The notes: generated by a model not told the origin, from the sequence alone. DNA of 64,000 nucleotides from Temperatibacter marinus (GCF_031598375.1 NZ_CP123872.1:1054001-1118000); one strand, 5' to 3'. Numbered from the stretch's first letter, positions 34,607 through 44,092 are shown. Program-made: numbers and translations.

Positions 34607-36990
34607 TGAAATTCACTCTCTCATGGCTTAAAGACCACCTGGAAACAGAGGCTAGCCTTACAGAAATCCTTGATATACTGAATGCCATCGGGCTTGAAGT
34701 TGAAGAGGTTGTAGATCCTTCTGAGACATTAGGCGCCTTTAAGATTGGTTATGTAAAAGCAGCCGAAAAACATCCGGATGCTGATAAACTTCAAGTCTGT
34801 ATTGTTGATACTGGATCTGAAGAAATTACGGTTGTTTGCGGGGCACCAAATGCTCGGGCTGATATGAAAGTTGTGCTTGGACGACCTGGCGACTATGTCC
34901 CGGGCCTTGATGTAACTTTGGCACTGCGTCCTGTGCGCGGTGTTGAGAGTAATGGCATGATGTGCTCAAGCGCTGAATTAAACCTTGGTGAAGACAGTGA
35001 CGGCATTATGGATTTGCCTGCTGATGCACCTGTGGGTGAAAGTTACATAGATTACGCAGGCCTTAATGACCCAGTTATTGAAATCGCCATCACCCCTAAC
35101 AGACAAGATTGCTTGGGGGTTTACGGTATCGCGCGCGACCTTGCTGCGGCCGGTCTTGGACGGTTAAAGCCTTACCAAATACCTGAAATTAAAGGATCTT
35201 TTGAAAGCCCTGTTTCTGTTTCAGTTCAAGGTGAGGGGTGCCCAGCCTATATTGGCTATTCCTTTAGAGGGGTCAAAAACGATCAGAGCCCACTTTGGCT
35301 TCAGAACAGGTTGACATCTGTTGGGGTTAAAGTGATCAGCAAGCTTGTGGACGTCACCAATTATATTTCATATGAATTTGGACGCCCTTTGCATGTTTAT
35401 GATGCAGCAAAAGTGACTGGCAATATTGTCACGCGTGTGGCAACAGAAGGTGAAAGTTTCACAGCCCTTGATGATAATGAATATACTTGTATTGGGGGCG
35501 AGAGTGTGATTGCAGATGAGGCTGGTATATTAGGATTTGCCGGTATTATCGGGGGCAGTGCAAGTGGCGTTTCTGAAGAGACGACAGATGTTATTTTAGA
35601 GATTGGATATTTTGACCCAATCCGCGCAGCAACCACAGGTCGCCATCATGGTATTTTAACCGATGCACGCTATCGCAGTGAGCGGGGGCTAGATGCTGGC
35701 TTTATGGAGGCGGGCGCTAAAATTGCTGTGCAAATGATCTTAGATTTATGCGGTGGGGACGTCTCACAGCCATTCAGCGATGGCACAGCCCCAATTCTTG
35801 ATAAGACGGTGAGCTTTAGAAGTGACCGTGTGATGACCCTTGGCGGCGTAGACCTTCCTGCAGAAAAGAGTATTGAAATTCTTTCAAGTCTTGGCTTTAC
35901 AGTGCAAGAAAGTAATCCATATATGGTTACAATACCCTCTTGGCGTACAGATGTGGACGGAGAGGCGGATCTGGTCGAGGAAGTTCTGCGTATATATGGG
36001 TATGATAATATTCCGTCTGTGCAGCTTGATGTAACAAACCATAAAGCCGGCACAACCTTGTCTGATAATCAAAAGCGGGCCCGAGCTACAAAACGGGGTC
36101 TAGCCAGCTCTGGTATGCATGAAGCGGTCACTTGGTCCTTCATGTCCCAGGCTGATGCTGTCGCTTTTGGTGGTGGAGATTCGAAGCTCACAGTAGATAA
36201 TCCAATCTCTAGTGATTTGGATCAGATGCGTCCGTCGATTTTACCAAACTTGTTGAAGGCGGCGCAAAGAAACAAAGACCGCGGTAACGGCAACATGGCC
36301 CTCTTTGAAGTTGGGCCTGTTTATCTAGATGATACAAACAAGGGTCAACTGCTTGTCGCAAGCGGTATACGAACGGGTCAAACCAATGAGCGTCACTGGG
36401 CGGTTGCGTCTGATGATGTCAGTGTTTTTGAGGCAAAAGCAGATGCATTGAGAGCCTTGGAAGCGGCTGGGGCACCTGTACAAAATTTACAGGTCTTTAC
36501 AGAGGCCCCTGAGTATTATCATCCAGGTCGTAAAGGAACACTGCGGTTGGGACCAAAGAATATTCTTGCAAGCTTTGGTGAATTGCACCCCTCTGCTCTG
36601 AAGGCATTGGATGTTGACGGGCCTGCAGTTGGATTTGAAGTTTATTTAGACCGCATTCCGGCTGCGCGCAACAAAACAGCGAATAAGGGCGCATTGGATG
36701 TATCAAACCTTCAGAGCGTTGAGCGAGATTTTGCTTTCCTTGTCGATCAAAATAAAGCAGCAGGAGATTTATTACGCGCTGTGAAAGGGGCAGATAAGAA
36801 ATATATTTCTTCGGTCTCACTCTTTGATGTTTATGAAGGAAAGGGTGTACCAGAAGGCCAAAAGTCTTTGGCTCTCTGTGTTACTCTGACACCGGATACA
36901 ACAACCTTTGCTGATTCTGATATTGAACAGATTTCTGCTAAGATCATACAGGCGGCACATAAGTCTGTGGGTGCAGAGCTACGCGGATAA
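34606..36990 (+). CDS. pheT: Phenylalanyl-tRNA synthetase beta subunit
   Basis: Beta subunit of PheRS with editing function, 794 residues. Order of domains: N-terminal OB/tRNA-binding domain (residues 40-150, HPDADKLQVCIVDTG), B3/B4 editing domain (about 210-390), B5 DNA-binding-like domain, catalytic-like core, and a C-terminal FDX-ACB anticodon-binding domain (LQSVERDFAFLVDQ). The initial ATG overlaps the pheS stop by one base. Bidirectional-type terminator follows. Confidence 0.99.
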   Translation: MKFTLSWLKDHLETEASLTEILDILNAIGLEVEEVVDPSETLGAFKIGYVKAAEKHPDADKLQVCIVDTGSEEITVVCGAPNARADMKVVLGRPGDYVPGLDVTLALRPVRGVESNGMMCSSAELNLGEDSDGIMDLPADAPVGESYIDYAGLNDPVIEIAITPNRQDCLGVYGIARDLAAAGLGRLKPYQIPEIKGSFESPVSVSVQGEGCPAYIGYSFRGVKNDQSPLWLQNRLTSVGVKVISKLVDVTNYISYEFGRPLHVYDAAKVTGNIVTRVATEGESFTALDDNEYTCIGGESVIADEAGILGFAGIIGGSASGVSEETTDVILEIGYFDPIRAATTGRHHGILTDARYRSERGLDAGFMEAGAKIAVQMILDLCGGDVSQPFSDGTAPILDKTVSFRSDRVMTLGGVDLPAEKSIEILSSLGFTVQESNPYMVTIPSWRTDVDGEADLVEEVLRIYGYDNIPSVQLDVTNHKAGTTLSDNQKRARATKRGLASSGMHEAVTWSFMSQADAVAFGGGDSKLTVDNPISSDLDQMRPSILPNLLKAAQRNKDRGNGNMALFEVGPVYLDDTNKGQLLVASGIRTGQTNERHWAVASDDVSVFEAKADALRALEAAGAPVQNLQVFTEAPEYYHPGRKGTLRLGPKNILASFGELHPSALKALDVDGPAVGFEVYLDRIPAARNKTANKGALDVSNLQSVERDFAFLVDQNKAAGDLLRAVKGADKKYISSVSLFDVYEGKGVPEGQKSLALCVTLTPDTTTFADSDIEQISAKIIQAAHKSVGAELRG

Positions 36991-37035
36991 CGGGTCTTTC
37001 TGCCTCAGTCCCACAAAGTTAAAGGGTTTAAGCCA

Positions 37036-37070
37036 AAAAAAATGGACAATTATTAGAGATTGTCCATTTT
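37036..37070. terminator. Terminator of pheST
   Basis: 12-bp perfect stem AAAATGGACAAT (37039-37050) and ATTGTCCATTTT (37059-37070), loop TATTAGAG. A- and T-tracts on both sides allow termination on either strand. Confidence 0.8.
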
Positions 37071-37207
37071 CTATTTGGCAAATGAGAAAAACTTTGTTTA
37101 CAAATATTAGGTCGGCGGCGACCAACGGGCCCGCTGATTTTTTTGACCGGTAATCTGGGGAGGTTATCGTCAAAGTGTAACGTTAGAGTAAACCAGAAAG
37201 TTGGTGC

Positions 37208-38209
37208 ATGGCCGGGAAAAAGGGAAATAAGAAATTACCATTAACACTGCGATTAAAATCATGGTGGGAAGGGTATGATTCTGAAGAAGTTGAAAAGCGC
37301 TATGTTGAAGCGTTGCCTGAAGAGGTGCCTGAAACCGCTCCAGAGCCAGAAGAAGATAAAAATAAACCGAAAGAAACTCAATCTGGCCTTGCGGTAGATC
37401 CTTGGGATGAAAAATCAATTGATATCGCTCAATATATCTGGGGCGAGGGCTATTGTGGTCCAGGTGGCCCAGAATATATTGTGAGTTTGTCTAAGCTTCT
37501 TGCCTTGTCGCCTGAAATGTCGATGATTCAATTGGGTGCAGATATCGGCGGTCCCGCTCGGACGCTGTGTGACCGATTTGGAGTATGGATCACTGGCTAT
37601 GAACGCGATGAAAATCTAGTTAATGCTGGTAATGAGCTTTCAAAAATGCAAGGCCTGGGTAAAAAAGCTGAACTTGAATATTATGAACCTGAGAGTGAAG
37701 AGTTTAAAGGGTTTGATAGAAAATTTGACCGAGCTATGGCAAAAGAAGCTCTTTGCTTTCTTCAAAATAAAGAAGAAGTCATTCATGCTGTGTCTGAAAA
37801 GTTGAAGCCTGGTGGGCTTTTCTTAATTACAGATTATGTGCTTGGCCATGATGCGGCGACGGCTAAAGATAATTATAAAAATTGGAAGGTTGGAGAACGG
37901 GATAATCCTTATCCAGTCATGGCAGAGGACCTTACGGAACTCTTAAAGAAAGCCAATTTGCAGGTCAGGGTTTCTGAAGATATTTCTATTCAGTATGTTG
38001 AGATGATTAATCAGGCTTGGCGGGGAGCTGATAAAATTGCTACTCAACTTGCTCAACAAGAAGACGGTGCGCAGATGATCCAAATTTTGATGCGTGAAGC
38101 AGAATATTGGACGAGACGCAAAAAATTACTCGAGCATGGAGACTTGAAGTTATGGCGGATTGTTGCGAACCAAAAATCTGGTGGCCCGTCAATGATGTCT
38201 GATTGGTAA
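37208..38209 (+). CDS. Class I SAM-dependent methyltransferase
   Basis: A 333-residue cytosolic protein. Residues 1-65 are a charged, Glu/Pro-rich leader. The methyltransferase fold begins at about 75 (IWGEGYCGPGGPEYI). The SAM motif I is MIQLGADIGGPARTL (about 105-115), with a strand YERDENLVNAG (Asp/Glu binding the ribose) and later LKPGGLFLITDYVLG. It resembles the family of phosphoethanolamine- or sterol-type methyltransferases in the motif GGP, but the substrate is unknown. It is convergent with the EamA gene at 2 nt. Confidence 0.82.
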   Translation: MAGKKGNKKLPLTLRLKSWWEGYDSEEVEKRYVEALPEEVPETAPEPEEDKNKPKETQSGLAVDPWDEKSIDIAQYIWGEGYCGPGGPEYIVSLSKLLALSPEMSMIQLGADIGGPARTLCDRFGVWITGYERDENLVNAGNELSKMQGLGKKAELEYYEPESEEFKGFDRKFDRAMAKEALCFLQNKEEVIHAVSEKLKPGGLFLITDYVLGHDAATAKDNYKNWKVGERDNPYPVMAEDLTELLKKANLQVRVSEDISIQYVEMINQAWRGADKIATQLAQQEDGAQMIQILMREAEYWTRRKKLLEHGDLKLWRIVANQKSGGPSMMSDW

Positions 38210-38211
38210 AG

Positions 38212-39096
38212 TCACCCTTTTTTACAGATATAAATACCTGTTAAGATCATCACTCCCCCAGTGAGGTGATAGATCACAAGCTGCTCGTCGAAAATTAGTG
38301 CCGCAAGAAGGGTAGCGATGACAGGCTGTATCAGGAGGCTGACAGATCCTAGAGTCGCAGAAATGTGGGCAAGACCATACATTATCATGCTTTGACCTAA
38401 CAAATGGGATACCCAAGACAGCGACAAGAGTGGCCACCAATTCAACAGGACTTCTGGTGTGAAAGCTTTATCTTCTAACAGGCCTACAGGAAAAAGTAAC
38501 AGCGCTGTAAAAACCCCGCTATAAAACATGAGATCTAGTGTAGACCAGCGTTTACGTGCCTTGTTTGTGGCAATGATATAACTTGCATAACAAAGCGCTG
38601 TGAGGATACCCAAGATATCACCCTTGAAATTCTCTGGACTGGCCTCAAGACTATGTCCCATTAGTGTTATTGCACCAATAATCGCTAAGACAAGGCCGCC
38701 GATGAAGGTCCGGCTAAACCTTTCTTTAAAAAAGAAATAGCCAATAATGGCTGTAAAAGAAGAGGCCAAGTTAGCGAGCAACGTTGCATTCGCTACCGTT
38801 GTATATGCAATCGACCAATGCCAAAAAGCGAGATCCCCAGCGAAGAAAAGGCCGATCAGAAAGAAATCTTTATTTAGAAAATTTTTAGGCCGCGCAAAGG
38901 TTAATGATTTTTTTTGCCACACCATCAATAGAAAAAGTATAGGCAAAGCAAGGCTAACACGCCAAAAGGCAGCTGCACTTGGGCTGACATCAGATATATT
39001 GAGTGAAAAGCGCATAAATATGGGAGAAAAGGCAATAAGAAGGCCGCCAATAATCATGGCGAAGAATGCTGTTGCTTTTAGATTGGTATCAATCAT
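38212..39096 (-). CDS. EamA/DMT family transporter
   Basis: Inner-membrane drug/metabolite transporter of the 10-TMS EamA type, 294 residues. The two five-helix halves are visible, the first ending with ANATLLANLASSFTAIIGYFFFKERF and the second with LLIQPVIATLLAALIFDEQL, the conserved ends of the EamA repeats. ATG 39096 (MIDTNLKATAFF) has GAGG five bases upstream; an in-frame codon at 39132 is less good. Cargo is unknown; the family includes amino-acid and nucleoside exporters. Confidence 0.9.
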   Translation of the reverse strand: MIDTNLKATAFFAMIIGGLLIAFSPIFMRFSLNISDVSPSAAAFWRVSLALPILFLLMVWQKKSLTFARPKNFLNKDFFLIGLFFAGDLAFWHWSIAYTTVANATLLANLASSFTAIIGYFFFKERFSRTFIGGLVLAIIGAITLMGHSLEASPENFKGDILGILTALCYASYIIATNKARKRWSTLDLMFYSGVFTALLLFPVGLLEDKAFTPEVLLNWWPLLSLSWVSHLLGQSMIMYGLAHISATLGSVSLLIQPVIATLLAALIFDEQLVIYHLTGGVMILTGIYICKKG

Positions 39097-39343
39097 AGTC
39101 CCTCTCTTGATAGTAAAAATAAGCCTTATCACTCCATCCTGCTTTGGGCAAGGGAGTGTCTATATCTCATGACCAAACCTAAAATACTGGGAATGCGGTT
39201 CTATCTACGAGGAGTAAGAGCAGCGAGAGCGATTTCATCAGGTTGAAGCTAAGAGTATGAAAGTATAAATAGACTAGACTTTCCATTCAAATGTCATATA
39301 TGGATGATAGCAGAATTAAAAAGCAATGTTATGGGAGAGAAGA

Positions 39344-40165
39344 ATGAAGAATTTTAAGAAATATACAGCGACGTTACTTGTAGGGTTAACTCTGGGCTTG
39401 CCATCGGTATCAGCTGGCGACTCAGTAAAAATGGCTGTAGAGAAAAATGGTCACAGAGTAGAGGGTCAATCAGCGCGTGATAGTCAGCGCCATCCAGAGC
39501 AAGTTCTAAAGTTTTTCGGGATCGATGAGAAATCGACTGTGATTGAAGTGAACCCAGGTGGCATGTGGTACAGCCGAATTCTTGGACCCCTTCTTAAGCA
39601 GGAAGGGCTTTACATTGGATTAGAGCATCATCCAGCATCCTATTCAGCCTATGCACGGTATATGTCAAACCTCAAAAAATATCGCTCCAAAATGAAAGAC
39701 ATGAACGATGTGTTTGGAGATAAGGCGATTGCAGGACATCTTTTCCAACTGGATAGCCCTGTAAAACCGGGTTCTGTTGATACAGCAATGGTCGTGCGGG
39801 CAATGCATAATTGGGAGCGCAGGAACTTTATGGCCGCTGGACTGAATGAACTGCACGGATTTTTGAAAGAGGGCGGTACTCTGGGTGTGGTTCAACACCG
39901 GGAGCCAGAATCAAGTGCTGCAGAGACAAAAGACAGTGTACAACGCGGGCGCTGGAAACAGTCAGAATTGATCAAAGTAATTGAAGCTCATGGCTTTAAG
40001 TTGGTGGAAGCAAGTGAAATAAATGCGAACCCTAAAGACAAAGAGGCTGTGTCAGTATGGACATTACCTCCTCGCCTAGCCGGTGACGAAGAAGGTAAGG
40101 CTGCAAGAAAAGCAATTGGTGAAAGCGATCGCATGACCCTTAAGTTTGTCAAAGTAGCGAAATAA
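39344..40165 (+). CDS. Predicted methyltransferase-fold protein with signal peptide (COG4798-like)
   Basis: A 273-residue protein with an N-terminal signal peptide (KYTATLLVGLTLGLPSVSAGD, cleavage after VSA). The mature part has the shape of a class I methyltransferase: STVIEVNPGGMWYSRILGPLLKQ in place of motif I, GLEHHPASYS, VDTAMVVRAMHNW (an acidic loop is missing), and LKEGGTLGVVQHREP. The family COG4798 is called a predicted methyltransferase. Export and loss of the usual GxGxG make catalysis doubtful. ATG 39344 is preferred (GGAG seven bases upstream). Confidence 0.78.
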   Translation: MKNFKKYTATLLVGLTLGLPSVSAGDSVKMAVEKNGHRVEGQSARDSQRHPEQVLKFFGIDEKSTVIEVNPGGMWYSRILGPLLKQEGLYIGLEHHPASYSAYARYMSNLKKYRSKMKDMNDVFGDKAIAGHLFQLDSPVKPGSVDTAMVVRAMHNWERRNFMAAGLNELHGFLKEGGTLGVVQHREPESSAAETKDSVQRGRWKQSELIKVIEAHGFKLVEASEINANPKDKEAVSVWTLPPRLAGDEEGKAARKAIGESDRMTLKFVKVAK

Positions 40166-40197
40166 CGAAAAGTTATTTCTTTTAAAAGAACCTTATT

Positions 40198-40225
40198 AAG
40201 GAAGCCTCGTGGGCTTCCTTTTTTT
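40198..40225 (+). terminator. Terminator after the COG4798-like gene
   Basis: Perfect 9-bp stem AAGGAAGCC (40198-40206) and GGCTTCCTT (40212-40220), loop TCGTG, and a run of T to 40225. Confidence 0.92.
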
Positions 40226-40343
40226 GATTTCTAAAAATATGCACCAAAGTTTAGTAGCTATTCCTTGATCTTATCTTGAATGGGGTTAAAACAGATAGAT
40301 GAAAGTAATGTTTTTGTGATTCTAATTGTTGGGGTTGTGTTTT

Positions 40344-41003
40344 GTGAGGTCAATACTGACACTCTTTATGGCTGTGGCCTTTCTTTTGCTCTCAGGATGT
40401 TCTGAACCCAAGAACACTGACGCTATTCACTTGCCTACTGTCGGAACACGCGCCATCATAAAACAATATAGCTATGAAATTATAGCTGAAGTCACTAACG
40501 TTCAGGACAATCTCGTCAAACTTGATTATTTTTGGCATGGTGAAAAAGCCTATAGTCAAAAATTTTATAAAGGATTGCTCCCTGTTTGGTCTGAAGAAGA
40601 CGGCAACATAAAAGAATTAGACTTCCAAGAATCTAAAGTCGATGAGATTTTCCCGCTTGTTACTGGGAATGAGGTAAGTTTCACAGCAACAATGACGCGT
40701 CTTGATGACGGGTTAAGTCAAAATATCAGCGTCACTCTTTCTGTACTGAAAGAAACCGTAATGACCATCACAGGTGAAGATCATAAAGTCTTTATGATTG
40801 ATATCGCCCGGATTGGCGAGAATGACTACTCCAGCTATGAAACCATCTATTATGCGCCAGACAGTGGGATGATTTTAAAAGCCGTGAAGCGAGAACGTAA
40901 CAGTCAGACATTTTGGCGAATACTTAAGCTTGAAAAACCTGAAAATGATGATCGCAGTACGATCAGAAAAAGACAACGTCGTTCAGGAACAATTGCGATC
41001 TAA
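40344..41003 (+). CDS. Predicted lipoprotein of unknown function
   Basis: A 219-residue lipoprotein with signal sequence RSILTLFMAVAFLLLSGC, lipobox LLSGC. The mature part is beta-rich (EIIAEVTNVQDNLVKLDYFWHG; VSFTATMTRLDDGLSQNISVTLSVL) and ends in a basic tail (KRQRRSGTIAI). No family is recognised. The start is uncertain: GTG 40344 is preferred for a normal signal peptide length; TTG 40326 gives six extra residues. It is a single gene between a terminator and the RNase D-like gene. Confidence 0.6.
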   Translation: MRSILTLFMAVAFLLLSGCSEPKNTDAIHLPTVGTRAIIKQYSYEIIAEVTNVQDNLVKLDYFWHGEKAYSQKFYKGLLPVWSEEDGNIKELDFQESKVDEIFPLVTGNEVSFTATMTRLDDGLSQNISVTLSVLKETVMTITGEDHKVFMIDIARIGENDYSSYETIYYAPDSGMILKAVKRERNSQTFWRILKLEKPENDDRSTIRKRQRRSGTIAI

Positions 41004-41107
41004 CGCGGTACGAATTGAAGGTACGGCCATAATTCTCTTTTCACGCAGGCAAAGACGATTATAATGGCGTCTAATTTTGTCATTCCAAATGAACAGGGAA
41101 ACCATCT

Positions 41108-41722
41108 ATGACCATACACTTCCACGAGGGGGATTTACCAGAAGGCTTGGATTTCGGCTCAAGCGTTGCTGTTGATAGCGAAACCATGGGATTAAACCCT
41201 CATCGGGACCGTCTTTGTGTTGTTCAACTTTCCAGCGGGGATGGGCATGCTCATTTGGTGCGGTTTAAAAAAGGTGCATATGAGGCCCCGCGTCTCAGTG
41301 CTTTAATGGCAGACACCTCGGTTGAGAAAATTTTTCATTTTGCCCGATTTGATGTGGCAATCATTGAAAAATATTTGGGGGTGACTTGTGAACCCGTTTT
41401 TTGCACTAAGATCGCTTCAAAACTTGTAAGGACATATACAGACCGTCATGGTTTACGGGATCTTTGTTTGGAATTAATAGGGGTAAATCTCGATAAGCAG
41501 CAACAATCTAGTGATTGGGGGGCTGATGTGATCTCAGAGCCACAAAAGGCCTATGCAGCAAGCGATGTACTCTATCTCCATAAATTGCGGGATCAATTGA
41601 TCATGATGCTAGAGCGGGAAGGGCGCATGGCTTTTGCACAGGATGCTTTCGCTTTTTTACCAACACGGGCGCGTCTCGATTTAGCAGGCTATGAACCTAT
41701 GGATATTTTTGCTCATAAATAA
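41108..41722 (+). CDS. RNase D-like 3'-5' exonuclease
   Basis: A 204-residue DEDD-family exonuclease: VDSETMGLNPHRDRLCVVQLSSGDG (first DxE), FHFARFDVAIIEKYLG (second D) and AYAASDVLYLHKLRDQL (third D/Y motif). This is much shorter than E. coli RNase D because the HRDC domains are absent, as usual in alphaproteobacteria. Probable role in tRNA or structured RNA 3' trimming. It precedes lptC by 55 nt, a conserved arrangement in alphaproteobacteria. Confidence 0.92.
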   Translation: MTIHFHEGDLPEGLDFGSSVAVDSETMGLNPHRDRLCVVQLSSGDGHAHLVRFKKGAYEAPRLSALMADTSVEKIFHFARFDVAIIEKYLGVTCEPVFCTKIASKLVRTYTDRHGLRDLCLELIGVNLDKQQQSSDWGADVISEPQKAYAASDVLYLHKLRDQLIMMLEREGRMAFAQDAFAFLPTRARLDLAGYEPMDIFAHK

Positions 41723-41777
41723 GCCATAGTTCTCTTGTAGGAATGAACGCTTAGAGTATGTTTAGAAAGCCGATAAT

Positions 41778-42461
41778 ATGGTAGATCACCCAGATCATAA
41801 CGAGGCTCCCCTCCGGGAAAAAGAGGTTGCAAGAGCAGCGCTCTTACCTATTTCCAGAGGGTCTGTCGTTTCGAATTGGGATAAATTTGTTTACCTTATG
41901 CGACGATTCTTACCTGTTTCAGCATTTATCGCTGCTCTCGTCACCATCGGATGGCCGCTCTTGAATGAAAATGAAGTAAGTTTTACCCTTTCGACGGATG
42001 ATGTTTTGCGCGGTGATGATACTGTTCACATGAAGTCTCTACGATATCGAGGAACGGATGCAATCGATCGCTTGTTTACTATTACAGCGGGTAGTGGACT
42101 GCAAAAAGATCCAAACGCACCGACAGTAAGATTGACAGATATTATGGCAAGCATACAACTCAAGGAAGCTGGACTTGCTTTGGTGACTGCAAGAACAGGC
42201 GTTTATCATAGACCGGATGCAATTCTTCAACTTGCCGGCGGAGTTAATCTGGAAACTGGTAATGGCTATTCCCTAGAAGTTGCGGGGGCGGAAATCAGAT
42301 TAAAAGAGCGTTTAACCCTTGGCCAAGGAACGGTTAAAGGTGCGACTCCCCTTGGCACCTTAAGCGCAGATCGTTTCAAGGTGGATGTCGACCAGTCAGC
42401 GGCTGTCTTTGAGGGACGTGTTAGTCTTAAAATAATTCCAAAAAAATCTTCTAATCAGTAG
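41778..42461 (+). CDS. lptC: LPS export ABC transporter periplasmic protein LptC
   Basis: Single-span inner-membrane protein that takes LPS from LptFG and passes it to LptA. The 227-residue protein has one transmembrane helix at about residues 52-67 (FLPVSAFIAALVTIGWPLL), then a periplasmic beta-jellyroll with SLRYRGTD, TGVYHRPDAILQLAGGVNLETGNGYSLEVAGAEIRLKE. The cytosolic N-terminus is longer than in enteric LptC. It lies 11 nt before lptA and starts the lptC-lptA set. Confidence 0.92.
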   Translation: MVDHPDHNEAPLREKEVARAALLPISRGSVVSNWDKFVYLMRRFLPVSAFIAALVTIGWPLLNENEVSFTLSTDDVLRGDDTVHMKSLRYRGTDAIDRLFTITAGSGLQKDPNAPTVRLTDIMASIQLKEAGLALVTARTGVYHRPDAILQLAGGVNLETGNGYSLEVAGAEIRLKERLTLGQGTVKGATPLGTLSADRFKVDVDQSAAVFEGRVSLKIIPKKSSNQ

Positions 42462-42472
42462 AAAGAATAGAG

Positions 42473-43006
42473 ATGAAATATATTACAGCAGCCATCGCTT
42501 TATTATTGTCCATAGGATTGATGAGTGGTCCTTCCTCGGTCACTGCGCAATCTTCTTTGAAGGGGCATGATACAGAGCAACCTTTTGATGTGACAGCTGA
42601 TACGCTTGAAGTCCGTCAAAAGGAAGGGTGGGCTTTATTTAAGGGCTTGGTTCAAGTGACACAAGGCGGGTTGCTGATGAAAGCTGATGAAATTCGCGTT
42701 TTTTACGATAAAGAATCGCTTGAAGATAATCCTGAAATCAATCGCTTGGATGCGAAAGGCCGTATTCAGTTCACGAGTGCTTCAGAAAGCATTGCTGCTG
42801 AACGCGCTATATACGACGTAGAGAAAAGACTGGTCACCATGCTTGGGAATATTGTCATCAAGAGGGGTGAAAGCGTGCTCCAAGGAAGCCGACTGGAGCT
42901 TGACCTTGTCTCTGGCTTGACCAAATTAGATGGTCAAGCTAACGATCAAAAAGGGCGTGTTAAAGGAACATTTAAGCTACCTGAATCTGATCAGAAACAG
43001 AAATGA
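42473..43006 (+). CDS. lptA: LPS transport periplasmic protein LptA
   Basis: Periplasmic bridge protein (OstA/LptA family) carrying LPS from LptC to LptD. The 177-residue protein has a signal peptide (ITAAIALLLSIGLMSGPSSVTAQ, cleavage after TAQ-like site) and the repeated LptA beta strands: FDVTADTLEVRQKEGWALFKGLVQVTQG, LMKADEIRVFYD, AERAIYDVEKRLVTMLGNIVIKRGESVLQGSRLELDL. An intrinsic terminator follows, so lptB is not strictly in the same transcript. Confidence 0.95.
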   Translation: MKYITAAIALLLSIGLMSGPSSVTAQSSLKGHDTEQPFDVTADTLEVRQKEGWALFKGLVQVTQGGLLMKADEIRVFYDKESLEDNPEINRLDAKGRIQFTSASESIAAERAIYDVEKRLVTMLGNIVIKRGESVLQGSRLELDLVSGLTKLDGQANDQKGRVKGTFKLPESDQKQK

Positions 43007-43017
43007 CCCTAATCAAA

Positions 43018-43044
43018 GAAAAAGAGGCGCTTTCAGCCTCTTTT
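43018..43044 (+). terminator. Terminator after lptA
   Basis: Stem AAAAGAGGC (43020-43028) with GCCTCTTTT (43036-43044), loop GCTTTCA; A-rich upstream, T-rich downstream. It separates lptA from lptB, which are usually contiguous. Confidence 0.7.
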
Positions 43045-43078
43045 GGTCCTTAAATCATATTTTTAGCAAAATTCACTG

Positions 43079-43112
43079 GAACAGTATGAGAAATCATGAT
43101 TGTATACTGTTC
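43079..43112. promoter_or_regulatory. 9-bp inverted repeat in the lptA-lptB gap
   Basis: GAACAGTAT (43079-43087) and ATACTGTTC (43104-43112) separated by 16 nt. Together with the terminator upstream this may mark a separate control point for lptB-rpoN. Confidence 0.35.
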
Positions 43113-43236
43113 TGTATGCATAATTTACGCCAGATTGTATTAGAATTGTTGATACAGGGTGTTACAGCTTGGAAGTCTGGGAATATCAAGACGAATGACT
43201 GCGTGAGATGGCTGCATAGAGTTGAGAGGAAAAACG

Positions 43237-44034
43237 ATGATGGATTTAGAATCCATGCCGCAACAATCAATTGAAGAAGAAGGATCGACTTTGACTGCGC
43301 CGCCTCTTGAGAAAGGCGCGCTTAAAGCAGAAGGAATCGGTAAATCTTATAGCGGCCGTCAGATTTTACGAGATATCTCTATTACGGTGAACCGCGGTGA
43401 AGTGGTCGGACTGCTTGGTCCTAATGGGGCGGGTAAAACAACCTGTTTTTATACATTAACAGGCTTGGTTGAACCTGATCATGGATCCATTCAACTGAAC
43501 GAAGATGATATTACGCATCTCCCCATGTATCGCCGTGCCCAAATGGGCATTGGATATCTTCCTCAGGAGACATCCATTTTCAGAGGCATGACAGTCAGTG
43601 AAAATATTAACGCAGTTTTAGAAGTAGTAGAAAGCAATAAAAAAATCCGCCAGGCAATGCTCGAAGAATTATTAGAAGAGTTTTCGATCACGCATCTGCG
43701 CGATACTCAAGCCCTTGCTTTATCAGGAGGAGAGCGTCGTCGCTGTGAGATTGCGAGAGCGTTGGCGGCACGACCGGCCTTTGTTCTTTTAGATGAACCC
43801 TTTGCGGGCATTGATCCCATTGCAATTGCGGATATCCGAGATTTAACTGCACATCTCAAAGACAGAGGGATTGGTGTGTTGATCACCGACCATAATGTGC
43901 GAGAAACACTCGACATTATTGACCGTGCCTATATCATTTATGATGGCCATGTTCTCTTTGAAGGAAATAGTGATCAAGTTCTTGAAAGCCCTGACGTCAG
44001 ACGGGTTTATTTAGGGGATGATTTCACACTGTAA
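43237..44034 (+). CDS. lptB: LPS export ABC transporter ATPase LptB
   Basis: ATPase of the LptB2FG exporter. The 265-residue protein has Walker A GPNGAGKT, Q-loop LPQETSIFRGMTVSENI, ABC signature LSGGERRR and Walker B VLLDEPFAGIDPIAI with H-loop DHNVRETLD. A 30-residue N-terminal extension is present. The start ATG 43237 has AGAGGA six bases upstream. It is followed 58 nt later by rpoN, the standard lptB-rpoN neighbourhood. Confidence 0.98.
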   Translation: MMDLESMPQQSIEEEGSTLTAPPLEKGALKAEGIGKSYSGRQILRDISITVNRGEVVGLLGPNGAGKTTCFYTLTGLVEPDHGSIQLNEDDITHLPMYRRAQMGIGYLPQETSIFRGMTVSENINAVLEVVESNKKIRQAMLEELLEEFSITHLRDTQALALSGGERRRCEIARALAARPAFVLLDEPFAGIDPIAIADIRDLTAHLKDRGIGVLITDHNVRETLDIIDRAYIIYDGHVLFEGNSDQVLESPDVRRVYLGDDFTL

Positions 44035-44092
44035 TCAATCATTTATGTTTTGAGCATCCATCAGAGGTCTGATGAAGTAAAGTGAGGGGTTT

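Noticed and set aside
35670-36053. Minus-strand open frame inside pheT
   Set aside because: Antisense shadow of a clear pheT coding region; composition is Ser/Arg rich as usual for shadows.
42930-43274. Plus-strand frame of 114 codons spanning lptA end, terminator and lptB start
   Set aside because: It crosses an intrinsic terminator and overlaps two genes in another frame; the sequence shows no family features.
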